Of a stretch of DNA of 64,000 nt, positions 36,348 to 44,371 are shown piece by piece. The stretch's first letter is position 1, and every line of letters begins with the position of its first letter. The translations under genes and the position numbers were made by a program. The notes under the pieces were generated by a model. The model saw only the letters and a program-made list of their open reading frames with translations, was not told the DNA's origin and did not search any database. This stretch comes from Rhizobium sp. P32RR-XVIII (GTDB lineage Bacteria > Pseudomonadota > Alphaproteobacteria > Rhizobiales > Rhizobiaceae). The DNA is taken from positions 682,001 to 746,000 of the forward strand of contig NZ_JABAIH010000001.1 in the NCBI RefSeq assembly GCF_012641395.1. The letters run 5' to 3'.

Positions 36348-36422
36348 AGCCGTCCCGCCATTATGATGACCAGATTGCATGGTGTTGCCGGTCATCTCGA
36401 TGCGATAGGACCGGTATTCTAA

Positions 36423-36950
36423 ATGGATTGGATCAATCGTTATATTGACGAGCCGCTGCTTTCCGGCGCGGCACGTACGCTGCGGGCTTGGCATGCTTAT
36501 ACGGCGCAACATCCGGAACGTTTGGAACCGGTGTGGAATCTCGCGATGCTTTCGCTGCTTGCGATCGCAAGCCGGTACATTCTCTCCGGCTGGCCTCTTG
36601 TCCTGAGCCTCGCGGCATTGTTCATGCTGGCGCTGCCATCCGTCTGGAAGCTGGTTTCCTCCGCGAGAACCGGAGCAGGCGGCTATGACGCCCGGCGCTA
36701 CAAATCGCTCCGCGCCCGGGCGATCAGCAAACGTGAGGCGGAGTGGTCGTTGCGCATGACGGTTCTCTTCGTTTCAGCGGGCCTGCCGTTCGTGACACGC
36801 ATCGACGAGCCGGTCGGAGCGGCATTTATGGGTGGCGCATGCATGTGGTTCGTGCTGACCGCGCCGGTGAAGTTCTACCTCGAAGCAGCCGAGCCGCCCA
36901 CTCCCGATCAAGGTGACCGCTCCCCCCGGGGCGCCTTTCAGCTCGGCTGA
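36423..36950 (+). CDS. Conserved membrane protein of unknown function
   Basis: A 175-residue protein with about four hydrophobic segments: near 40-54, 57-72, 102-120 ([13 protein letters not shown]) and 130-150 ([20 protein letters not shown]). A basic cytoplasmic loop ([19 protein letters not shown]) lies between the second and third. No family recognised. It follows the anti-sigma gene by 75 bases on the same strand, with a weak ribosome site, and could be in the sigma factor's transcript. Confidence 0.7.
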   Translation: MDWINRYIDEPLLSGAARTLRAWHAYTAQHPERLEPVWNLAMLSLLAIASRYILSGWPLVLSLAALFMLALPSVWKLVSSARTGAGGYDARRYKSLRARAISKREAEWSLRMTVLFVSAGLPFVTRIDEPVGAAFMGGACMWFVLTAPVKFYLEAAEPPTPDQGDRSPRGAFQLG

Positions 36951-36985
36951 CATCCCGGGGACCGCAGTACTTTCCAAGGCCTTCT

Positions 36986-37011
36986 GGAACAAATTGCCAA
37001 GGATCGCCGTT
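36986..37011 (+). promoter_or_regulatory. EcfG/RpoE2-type general stress promoter
   Basis: GGAAC (36986-36990), 17-base spacer, CGTT (37008-37011), ending 31 bases before the ATG of the DUF1328 gene. Matches the rhizobial general stress consensus exactly. Confidence 0.75.
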
Positions 37012-37042
37012 ATTAGGCCAGGATCGGATAGAGGAGTTCACC

Positions 37043-37207
37043 ATGCTGTACTACGCTTTGGTATTTCTCGTCGTAGCCCTGATCGCCGGTGTACTTGGAT
37101 TCGGCGGCATTGCAGGCGCTTCGGCTTCCATAGCACAGGTTCTTTTCTTCATATTCCTGGTGCTGTTCGTCGTCTCGCTCGTCATGCGCCTGATGCGCCG
37201 CGAGTAA
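37043..37207 (+). CDS. DUF1328 (YtjA-like) small membrane protein
   Basis: A 54-residue protein with two transmembrane helices ([20 protein letters not shown] and [19 protein letters not shown]) joined by a Gly/Ala turn and ending in a basic tail (MRRE). This is the complete DUF1328 pattern. GAGGAG lies five bases before the ATG. A perfect EcfG-type promoter precedes it and a terminator follows, so it is a single-gene stress unit. DUF1328 genes are often stress-induced; the molecular function is unknown. Confidence 0.9.
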   Translation: MLYYALVFLVVALIAGVLGFGGIAGASASIAQVLFFIFLVLFVVSLVMRLMRRE

Positions 37208-37230
37208 CGCGACGGATATCTGGAATTCGG

Positions 37231-37262
37231 AACCCGGCGTTGCGGCGCCGGGTTTTATTTTG
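37231..37262 (+). terminator. Rho-independent terminator of the DUF1328 gene
   Basis: AACCCGGCG pairs with CGCCGGGTT over the loop TTGCGG, followed by TTATTTT. The remaining 169 bases to the next gene show only a small palindrome GTTCG-CC-CGAAC at 37322-37333. Confidence 0.85.
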
Positions 37263-37431
37263 ACAGATCGGTTCTGCATCCGCGCTGTCAGGATCTTCGA
37301 TGTGCGGCGCACAATATTGACGTTCGCCCGAACCCATCCCAAAACAAATCTCGATGCTGAAAATCTGCGACAGGCGGCGCGACACGTGACATAAGGGCGC
37401 GCCGAAACCATTCCGGGACGCCCGAACGCCA

Positions 37432-39054
37432 ATGATACGCATCGAAAACATCAGCAAACAGCTTAGCCACCGTATCCTCTTCATTGAGGCTTCTGCGGCT
37501 CTCAACAAGGGCGAGAAGATCGGTCTCGTCGGTCCGAATGGTGCCGGAAAGACGACGGTCTTCCGGATGATCACGCAGGAAGAGCACCCGGACGAGGGGC
37601 AGGTCGCCGTCGAGAAGGGCGTCACCGTCGGCTATTTCAACCAGGACGTGGGCGAGATGGAAGGACGCAGCGCCGTCGCCGAGGTGATGGATGGCGCAGG
37701 CCCCGTGAGCATCGTTGCCGCCGAATTGCGGGCTCTTGAGGCTGCCATGGCCGATCCCGATCAGGCGGACGACATGGAGACGATCATCGAGCGCTATGGC
37801 GAAGTGCAGGCGCGCTACGAGGAACTGGATGGCTACGCGCTCGAAGGGCGTGCGCGTGAAGTCCTGGCGGGCCTGAGCTTCAGCCAGGAGATGATGGATG
37901 GCGATGTCGGCGCGCTCTCGGGCGGCTGGAAGATGCGTGTGGCGCTTGCCCGTATTCTCCTGATGCGGCCCGATGTCATGCTCCTGGACGAGCCGAGCAA
38001 CCATCTGGATCTGGAAAGCCTCATCTGGCTTGAGGAATTCCTCAAGGGCTACGAAGGCGCGTTGCTAATGACCTCGCACGACCGCGAGTTCATGAACCGC
38101 ATCGTCACCAAGATCATCGAAATCGATGGCGGGACATTGTCGACCTACTCGGGTGACTACGGCTTTTACGAGCAGCAGCGGGCACAGAACGAAAAGCAGC
38201 AGCAGGCTCAGTTCGAGCGTCAGCAGGCGATGCTCGCCAAGGAGATCAAGTTCATCGAGCGCTTCAAGGCGCGCGCCTCGCACGCTTCGCAGGTGCAGAG
38301 CCGGGTGAAGAAGCTGGAGAAGATCGACCGGGTGGAGCCGCCCAAGCGCCGCCAAATGGTCTCGTTCGAGTTCCAGCAGGCGCCGCGCTCCGGTGAGGAC
38401 GTCATCAACCTCAAGAACGTGCACAAGAAATACGGTAGCCGAACCATCTATGAGGGGCTGGATTTCATGGTACGGCGCCGGGAGCGCTGGTGCATCATGG
38501 GCATAAACGGCGCCGGAAAATCGACGTTGCTGAAGCTGGTAGCAGGCTCTGCGGAGCCGGATGAAGGCAGCGTCGCTCTGGGTGCCAGCGTGAAGATGGG
38601 CTATTTCGCGCAGCACGCCATGGATCTGCTGGACGGCGACCGCACCGTGCTCCAGTCGCTTGAGGATAAGTTCCCCCAGGCGGGTCAGGGCTCATTGCGT
38701 GCGCTGGCGGGCTGCTTCGGCTTTTCCGGCGACGATGTGGAGAAGAAATGCCGGGTGCTGTCAGGCGGTGAGAAGGCCCGGCTGGTCATGGCGATCATGC
38801 TCTTCGACCCGCCGAACCTTCTCGTGCTGGACGAGCCGACGAACCATCTGGATCTGGACACCAAGGAAATGCTCATCAACGCCCTGTCGGAGTATGAGGG
38901 GACGATGCTGTTCGTCTCGCACGATCGCCACTTCCTCGGCGCTCTGTCCAACCGGGTGCTGGAGATCACGCCTGACGGCATCCACCAGTATGCCGGCGGC
39001 TATACCGAGTATGTGGCGCGCACGGGCTATGAGGCTCCCGGCCTGCGCAGTTGA
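37432..39054 (+). CDS. ABC-F family ATPase (translation factor type)
   Basis: A soluble 540-residue protein with two ABC domains and no membrane part. The first Walker A is GPNGAGKTT at 34-42, with LLDEPSNHLDLESLIWLEE; the second is GINGAGKST near 358, with VLDEPTNHLDLDTKEMLINA. The interdomain linker is long, charged and Gln-rich (FYEQQRAQNEKQQQAQFERQ), as in ABC-F proteins that enter the ribosomal E site. It is likely a translation-assisting factor of the Uup/EttA group; an antibiotic-resistance role is possible but nothing indicates it. Confidence 0.9.
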   Translation: MIRIENISKQLSHRILFIEASAALNKGEKIGLVGPNGAGKTTVFRMITQEEHPDEGQVAVEKGVTVGYFNQDVGEMEGRSAVAEVMDGAGPVSIVAAELRALEAAMADPDQADDMETIIERYGEVQARYEELDGYALEGRAREVLAGLSFSQEMMDGDVGALSGGWKMRVALARILLMRPDVMLLDEPSNHLDLESLIWLEEFLKGYEGALLMTSHDREFMNRIVTKIIEIDGGTLSTYSGDYGFYEQQRAQNEKQQQAQFERQQAMLAKEIKFIERFKARASHASQVQSRVKKLEKIDRVEPPKRRQMVSFEFQQAPRSGEDVINLKNVHKKYGSRTIYEGLDFMVRRRERWCIMGINGAGKSTLLKLVAGSAEPDEGSVALGASVKMGYFAQHAMDLLDGDRTVLQSLEDKFPQAGQGSLRALAGCFGFSGDDVEKKCRVLSGGEKARLVMAIMLFDPPNLLVLDEPTNHLDLDTKEMLINALSEYEGTMLFVSHDRHFLGALSNRVLEITPDGIHQYAGGYTEYVARTGYEAPGLRS

Positions 39055-39159
39055 GCGCTTGGCCTTCAGCAGGAGTATTTTCAAGCGTGCTCATGTATCA
39101 TATCGCAAGCGCCTCTTTGTCGGCGCTTGCTGCGAATTAAAGCAGTAGCCGGATGAGCG

Positions 39160-39627
39160 ATGTCATCGACCGAGTTTCATCTTGTGACGGAATGGATCGT
39201 CGATTCAGCGGTTGAAGATGTCTGGCGGGTTCTCAATACGCCTGAGACCTGGCCTGACTGGTGGCCGTCCGTGAAACAGGTCGATCTGTTGCGGGAAGGG
39301 GACGAGGCCGGCATCGGTTCCATCTACCGGATGCGATGGGCGACAGCGCTGCCTTACGACCTGACCTTCGAGCTGCAGACGATCAGGGTAGAGCCGCTCG
39401 TGACCATCGAGGGCCGGGCTTCCGGCGAACTCGATGGCATCGGACGGTGGACGCTGCGGCCCGAAGGCTTCAAATGCAAGGTTCGCTACGATTGGATCGT
39501 CAAGATCACAAAGCCTTGGATGGTCAGATTTGCATTCATCCTGAGGCCGGTCTTCAGATGGAACCATAACGTGGTCATGGAACGCGGCCGGCGCGGTCTC
39601 GTGCACTACCTCGCGCGCAATCGCTGA
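39160..39627 (+). CDS. SRPBCC (START-like) family protein
   Basis: A 155-residue protein with the helix-grip fold pattern: VTEWIVDSAVEDVWRVLNTP at the N-terminus, ETWPDWWPSVKQVDLL, then strands and a long C-terminal helix (RWNHNVVMERGRRGLVHYLA). Such proteins bind lipids or other hydrophobic ligands. It lies about 105 bases after the ABC-F gene and converges on pepT. No ligand is predictable. Confidence 0.8.
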   Translation: MSSTEFHLVTEWIVDSAVEDVWRVLNTPETWPDWWPSVKQVDLLREGDEAGIGSIYRMRWATALPYDLTFELQTIRVEPLVTIEGRASGELDGIGRWTLRPEGFKCKVRYDWIVKITKPWMVRFAFILRPVFRWNHNVVMERGRRGLVHYLARNR

Positions 39628-39671
39628 CATAAATCTCGCCGTAGCTTCGCGTCTTGAAGGATCGGCAGGCT

Positions 39672-40904
39672 CTAAGCGCGCTCCGCCCAGATCTTCGCCA
39701 GTTCGACGATCGTTTTTACCGCTTTTTCCATGTCTTGTCGGCTGACCCATTCGAGCGGCGAGTGAAAGGCGTGGCCGCCCGCAAAGATGTTGGGGCAGGG
39801 CAGGCCCATGAACGAAAGCCGCGAACCGTCGGTACCGCCCCTTATGCTGCCGCGCACCGGCTCCATTCCCGCCCGCCGCACCGCCTCAAGGGCGTTTTCG
39901 ACGATCTCCGGATGACGGTCGAGGATGACCTTCATGTTGCGGTACTGCTGCTTGACCTCGAAAGCGTAAGATGAGCCGGGATAGTCGGCCATGACCTCCC
40001 GCACGATCCCCTCGAGCATGGCTTCCTTGGCAGCAAGTCCATCATCCTCGAAGTCGCGGACGATGAGGCTGAGGCTTGCCTTTTCCATCGAGCCGGTCAC
40101 ACCCGTCGGGTGAACGAAACCCTGCCTGCCCGCCGTCGTCTCGGGCGCCATGTCCTTCGGTAGCCGGCTGATAATCGCTCCGGCAATCTTGACGGAATTC
40201 TCCATCTTCCCCTTGGCGAAACCGGGATGGATCGCGACACCTTGAATAGTGATTTCGACGCCATCGGCCGAGAAGGTCTCATCCTCGATATGGCCAGGCA
40301 TTTCGCCATCCATGGTATAGGCAAACTGCGCGCCGAGCTTTGCGAGATCCACCTTGTCCACGCCGCGCCCGATTTCCTCGTCGGGCGTGAAGAGGATCTT
40401 GATTGTCCCATGCTGGATATCGGGATTGTCGACCAGGTATTGCGCCGCAGTCATGATCTCGGCAATTCCGGCCTTGTCGTCGGCACCAAGCAGCGTCGTG
40501 CCGTCGGTGGTGATGACGTCGTTGCCGATCTGGTCCTTCAGTGCCGGATGATCGCTGACGCGAATGACCTGCTGCGGATCACCCGAAAGCTGAATGTCGC
40601 CACCGCCATAGTTGCGCATGACTTGCGGTTTGACATTCGTACCGGTGAAATCCGGCGCGGTATCCATGTGCGAGCAGAAGCAGATGACGGGGACCGGCTT
40701 GTCGGTGTTGGACGGGATGGTCGCATAGACATAGCCGTGCTCGTCGAGATGCGCATCGGGCAGGCCGATTGCCAGCAACTCCTCCACCAGCATGCGGCCG
40801 AGGTTCTTCTGCTTTTCTGTCGAGGGCTGCGTCGATGACTTTGGATCCGACTGCGTGTCGATGACGACGTAGCGAAGGAAGCGATCGGTAACGGTATCGG
40901 TCAT
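39672..40904 (-). CDS. pepT: Peptidase T (aminotripeptidase)
   Basis: Cytosolic M20B zinc peptidase that removes the N-terminal residue of tripeptides. The 410 residues match PepT (about 408). Zinc-binding motifs are visible: CFCSHMDTAPD (His/Asp), LGADDKAGIAEIM, LFTPDEEIGRGVDKVD, and near the end IFAGGHAFHSPLEW. The start is the ATG 40904 (MTDTVTDRFLRYV), the usual beginning; a frame to 40952 adds an unsupported basic tail. Stands alone; may complement dipeptide uptake by the Dpp system encoded elsewhere in the window. Confidence 0.94.
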   Translation of the reverse strand: MTDTVTDRFLRYVVIDTQSDPKSSTQPSTEKQKNLGRMLVEELLAIGLPDAHLDEHGYVYATIPSNTDKPVPVICFCSHMDTAPDFTGTNVKPQVMRNYGGGDIQLSGDPQQVIRVSDHPALKDQIGNDVITTDGTTLLGADDKAGIAEIMTAAQYLVDNPDIQHGTIKILFTPDEEIGRGVDKVDLAKLGAQFAYTMDGEMPGHIEDETFSADGVEITIQGVAIHPGFAKGKMENSVKIAGAIISRLPKDMAPETTAGRQGFVHPTGVTGSMEKASLSLIVRDFEDDGLAAKEAMLEGIVREVMADYPGSSYAFEVKQQYRNMKVILDRHPEIVENALEAVRRAGMEPVRGSIRGGTDGSRLSFMGLPCPNIFAGGHAFHSPLEWVSRQDMEKAVKTIVELAKIWAERA

Positions 40905-41039
40905 GGCGAGGTCCAATGATGAGCGTCGGCTATGGACTGCTGTAGCCTTCATCCGTGTCGCGGTGAAGGCATTTTTGCTTTGCCAACGCGTTTGCCACCA
41001 GGACGACCAGTTATCAGCCGTCGGCCTGATCGCGATCGT

Positions 41040-42446
41040 CTAACCCAGTGCCACTACGGTCCATCCAACGCCGAGGATAGCGGCAGCAAGAAGCGTTACA
41101 ATGACGGAGAAGTTGAGACGGAATATCGCAATGGCGGCGAGCGCGGTCAAAGTCAGCGACGGCAGGTTGAGCGACGAAAGCACAGGCACATCAAGCCACC
41201 AGCTCCCAAACGTGAGCGTGCGGACCTCTCCAAAAAGAACGTGCAGGCCAAACCAGATCGCCAGATTGAGAATCACGCCGACGATCGCAGCCGTGATCGC
41301 CGACATGGCTGCGGAGAGTGCCGCGTTTCCACGCAGCTTTTCGATGAACGGAGCGCCAAGAAAAATCCATAGGAAGCTCGGCAGGAAGGTCACCCAGGTC
41401 GTCAGGACCGCGGCAAGCGTGGCCGCCGTCAGCGGGCTCAGCGTACCCGGATCGCGGTGGCCTGCCAGAAAGCCAACGAACTGCGTTACCATGATCAGCG
41501 GACCCGGCGTGGTCTCCGCCATTCCGAGGCCATCCAGCATTTCCCCGGGCTGTAGCCATCCGAATCGCTGGACAGCCTCCTGGGCGACATATGCGAGAAC
41601 CGCATACGCTCCGCCGAAGCTGACGACAGCCATCTGGCTGAAGAAGATGCCAACCTTGGAGAATACGTTATCAGGGCCGAGAGTGACCCAGAGCCCCGCG
41701 ACGGGAAGGAGCCACAAAGCGGCCAATATCCCTGACGTTTTCAGCGACCAGGCCAGATTCGGCCGCGCGTGGAGAGGGACATTTTCGCCCAGAGCCGAGT
41801 CCCGGTCTTCCAGAATCTTGCCTGAACCCGATTTATGACCGCCGCCAACCTTGAAGGCGGCCACATCGGCACGGCCGCCAAGGAAGCCGATGACACCCGC
41901 GCCGACAACGATGAACGGGAAGGGCACGTGCAGGAAGAAGATCGCGATAAATGCGGCAGCCGCGATGCCGATCATCACATTGTTCTTGAGGGCCCGGCTG
42001 CCGATCCGGAACACCGCTTGTATGACGACTGCCAGGACCGCGCATTTGAGGCCAAAGAAAAGTCCTTCGATGAACGTCACGTTGCCGAAGAGCACGTAGA
42101 TGTAGCTGAGCGCGAGAATGGACACGAAGCCCGGCAAGACGAACAAAGCGCCGGCAATGACGCCGCCCAGCGTTCGGTTGAGGAGCCAGCCGATATAGAT
42201 GGCGAGCTGATGAGCCTCTGGACCGGGAAGGAGCATGCAATAGTTCAGCGCATGCAGGAAACGGTGCTCCCCAACCCAGCGTTTTTCGTCGACGATGATG
42301 CGATGCATGACGGCGATCTGTCCCGCGGGACCGCCGAAACTCAAGGCGGCGACGCGGGCCCAGACTTTCGTTGCTTCGGACAGGGGAACGATATCGCTCT
42401 CGGCCGAGAGAGGTGCGGTTCCTGCCTTTCTGGCCAACTCCGTCAT
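41040..42446 (-). CDS. chrA: Chromate transporter (long-chain CHR family)
   Basis: A 468-residue inner-membrane efflux protein made of two homologous CHR domains. Each half starts with the family motif: SFGGPAGQIAVMHRIIVDEK (about 36-55) and SFGGAYAVLAYVAQEAVQRF (about 277-296). PGPEAHQLAIYIGW and TTPGPLIMVTQFVGFLAG are the paired conserved segments. It exports chromate (and can resemble sulfate carriers). Starts six bases after the ChrB-like gene, in one operon. Confidence 0.93.
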   Translation of the reverse strand: MTELARKAGTAPLSAESDIVPLSEATKVWARVAALSFGGPAGQIAVMHRIIVDEKRWVGEHRFLHALNYCMLLPGPEAHQLAIYIGWLLNRTLGGVIAGALFVLPGFVSILALSYIYVLFGNVTFIEGLFFGLKCAVLAVVIQAVFRIGSRALKNNVMIGIAAAAFIAIFFLHVPFPFIVVGAGVIGFLGGRADVAAFKVGGGHKSGSGKILEDRDSALGENVPLHARPNLAWSLKTSGILAALWLLPVAGLWVTLGPDNVFSKVGIFFSQMAVVSFGGAYAVLAYVAQEAVQRFGWLQPGEMLDGLGMAETTPGPLIMVTQFVGFLAGHRDPGTLSPLTAATLAAVLTTWVTFLPSFLWIFLGAPFIEKLRGNAALSAAMSAITAAIVGVILNLAIWFGLHVLFGEVRTLTFGSWWLDVPVLSSLNLPSLTLTALAAIAIFRLNFSVIVTLLAAAILGVGWTVVALG

Positions 42447-42452
42447 CGTTTC

Positions 42453-43265
42453 CTATCCCTTCCTCGGATTCGGCCAGTTATGCGTCTCGTCCGTCGCGTC
42501 GCGGCACCATCTGTAGAAAGCGTCGTAGATCGTCAAGCCTGCCTCCAGCTGTTCGAGGTCGTCGTCGAACATTCTGGAGAGGCCAAGGGAGGCGGCCAAT
42601 AGTCCAGGCACTTCCGGTGCGAGGTCTGGCCGCGCCGTATCCGCGCCGCGCACGATCCTCGCGAGATGGAGAATGGGCTCCGACTTCAGGCAGAACTCCT
42701 CGACCATCACGTCGAATGTGCAAAGCTCGCCGCGATGGCTCCAGAAGACGTCCTCGATGTCGAACGGCATTGCATTGAAGCGCTCCGCAACAGCGGGCAC
42801 CTGACTTGCAGGTACGAACAGAAAGACTGCGGAGGGGTCCACGAAACGGCGGATGAGCCAGGGACAAGCAATGCGGTCGATCTTCGGGCGAGCCCGTGTC
42901 ACCCATACCGTTCGGCCCTTTGCATCTCGCGGCGGCAGTTTCTCGTCCGGAACGAGGATGCCTTCTGCGGCGCGCCAGGCTTCGAAACCGCCGTCGAGCA
43001 CTTCAGCCTGGTTTCCTGCGTGCCTGAGATAGGCAGCGACGCCGTGGCTGAGCTTCTCACCCTTCTGGCATATCACGATCGAAGGGCCGGTGACCTCAGA
43101 ACTCCAGGCCTCGACCTCACGATAATCCCGCCGGATCGAGCCCGGGATGAGGCGTGGGTCGTACGCAAAGTCGTCGTCAGTGCGGACGTCAATAAGCATT
43201 GGCACGTTGGGCGTACCGACGATGCGGGTCAGCTTGTCAGATGTGATTTCGAGATATGACGGCAT
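42453..43265 (-). CDS. Rhodanese-ChrB fusion, chromate resistance protein
   Basis: A 270-residue two-domain protein. A rhodanese domain (about 1-110: LIDVRTDDDFAYDPRLIPGS, active Cys in VICQKGEKLSHG) is joined to a ChrB C-terminal domain (about 115-265: TRARPKIDRIACPWLIRRFV, then PFDIEDVFWSHRGELCTFDV). ChrB domains accompany ChrA; the rhodanese fusion suggests sulfur or chromate handling rather than the DNA-binding role of classical ChrB. It lies six bases upstream of chrA. An inverted repeat TGGGGT-N7-ACCCCA (43324-43342) precedes it. Confidence 0.88.
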   Translation of the reverse strand: MPSYLEITSDKLTRIVGTPNVPMLIDVRTDDDFAYDPRLIPGSIRRDYREVEAWSSEVTGPSIVICQKGEKLSHGVAAYLRHAGNQAEVLDGGFEAWRAAEGILVPDEKLPPRDAKGRTVWVTRARPKIDRIACPWLIRRFVDPSAVFLFVPASQVPAVAERFNAMPFDIEDVFWSHRGELCTFDVMVEEFCLKSEPILHLARIVRGADTARPDLAPEVPGLLAASLGLSRMFDDDLEQLEAGLTIYDAFYRWCRDATDETHNWPNPRKG

Positions 43266-43537
43266 AGCTGCGTCCCTCCGTTGCTTCGGGGTTCAAGGAC
43301 GCGATTCTCTAGCTGTCGCCTCGTGGGGTGATCGCTACCCCATGTCCAAAAATTTGCAGCAGCGCTGGTGATTGTCAAGAGGTGGAAGCATTGGTCGCCG
43401 CCGGACGCAATCGCTCCACTATAGCCAATTTTTCCTTGCCGCGAGCGGCTACGCATCCTCGGCCACAGCGGAAAATTGCACTGACGGTACAGTTCGTTGT
43501 AATTATTTCGTCCGCTTGATTTTGGAGGAAACGCAGC

Positions 43538-43930
43538 ATGGACCGATTCACAGGCGGCTGCCTGTGCGGCAGCGTCCGGATTGTGGCGTCGGGACGCCCG
43601 TACCGGGTCGGCCTTTGTCACTGTCTCGACTGCCGCAAGCATCATGGAGCCCTTTTTCACGCTTCCGCTGTGTTCCCTCGGGATGCGGTGACGATCGATG
43701 GCGAAACACGCGACTATGCCGGGCGATTTTTCTGTCCCCGCTGCGGTTCGTCAATTTTCGGATGCACGGCAGACGAAATCGAGGTGAACCTGGGATCCCT
43801 GGATGCCCCTGACCAACTGAGGCCGACCTACGAACTCTGGACCGTCCGTCGCGAGTCCTGGTTGCCGCCGTTTCCGTTGACGAGACGATACGAGCGCGAT
43901 CGTGATGCCACGAGCCGTTTCGAGGAGTAG
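43538..43930 (+). CDS. GFA (glutathione-dependent formaldehyde-activating/CENP-V) family protein
   Basis: A 130-residue zinc protein. The two Cys clusters of the family are intact: GGCLCGSVRI and HCLDCRKHHGALFHASAVFP in the first half, FFCPRCGSSIFG later. Strand-rich fold with conserved LGSLDAPD. GGAGG lies nine bases before the ATG. Most GFA-family members do not act on formaldehyde, so the substrate is open. It diverges from the chromate operon across a 272-base gap. Confidence 0.88.
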   Translation: MDRFTGGCLCGSVRIVASGRPYRVGLCHCLDCRKHHGALFHASAVFPRDAVTIDGETRDYAGRFFCPRCGSSIFGCTADEIEVNLGSLDAPDQLRPTYELWTVRRESWLPPFPLTRRYERDRDATSRFEE

Positions 43931-44083
43931 GTCGCACGAACAGTGCGAAGGCGCCGTTACAAGGTGACAGAGACGTATGCCTTGATGATGCTCGATGACA
44001 GAGCCTTCGACATGGAGGGCGAGATCCACGGCCGGGCGACCGAGCAGTTAGCTGATTGTTGAAATTATTGGAAAGAAGGTAAT

Positions 44084-44157
44084 TGGCTGGGGAACCTGGA
44101 TTCGAACCAAGATCGACGGAGTCAGAGTCCGCTGTTCTACCATTGAACTATTCCCCA
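44084..44157 (-). tRNA. tRNA-Gln (anticodon CTG)
   Basis: 74 bases on the minus strand including the encoded CCA: acceptor TGGGGAA with TTCCCCA, D-arm GTTC...GAAC, anticodon loop CTCTGAC (anticodon CTG), T-loop TTCGAAT and discriminator G. The weak first pair T1-A72 is typical of glutamine tRNAs. Confidence 0.95.
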
Positions 44158-44197
44158 GCAGGTGCGGCCGGCGAAGCGGTTGCGCTGGTGTGCGGCG

Positions 44198-44225
44198 CTT
44201 ATAAACAAAAGCCGCGAGAATGCAA
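44198..44225 (-). promoter_or_regulatory. Probable promoter of tRNA-Gln
   Basis: On the minus strand TTGCAT (44220-44225), a 16-base spacer, then TATAAG (44198-44203), about 40 bases before the tRNA. The rest of the 214-base gap to the next gene shows no other element. Confidence 0.45.
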
Positions 44226-44371
44226 ATACCTGTTTCCAAAAAATTTCCGCGCCGTGAACAGGCGAGGTTGGCGGGTGCAATTTCAGAAATTCAAAAAGAA
44301 TTTGGTGATTTGAACGGGCGCTGGTATTCTCGCGCCAACGCAAAACTAGTGAGCGCCTGCTGCATACCGTC

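Noticed and set aside
39105..39130. Nine-base hairpin GCAAGCGCC/GGCGCTTGC after the ABC-F gene
   Set aside because: A perfect stem but no T-run on either strand, so I do not call it a terminator; it may be an RNA stabiliser.
44048..44239. Short open frame overlapping tRNA-Gln
   Set aside because: It runs through the cloverleaf and contains translated tRNA sequence; a frequent false gene.
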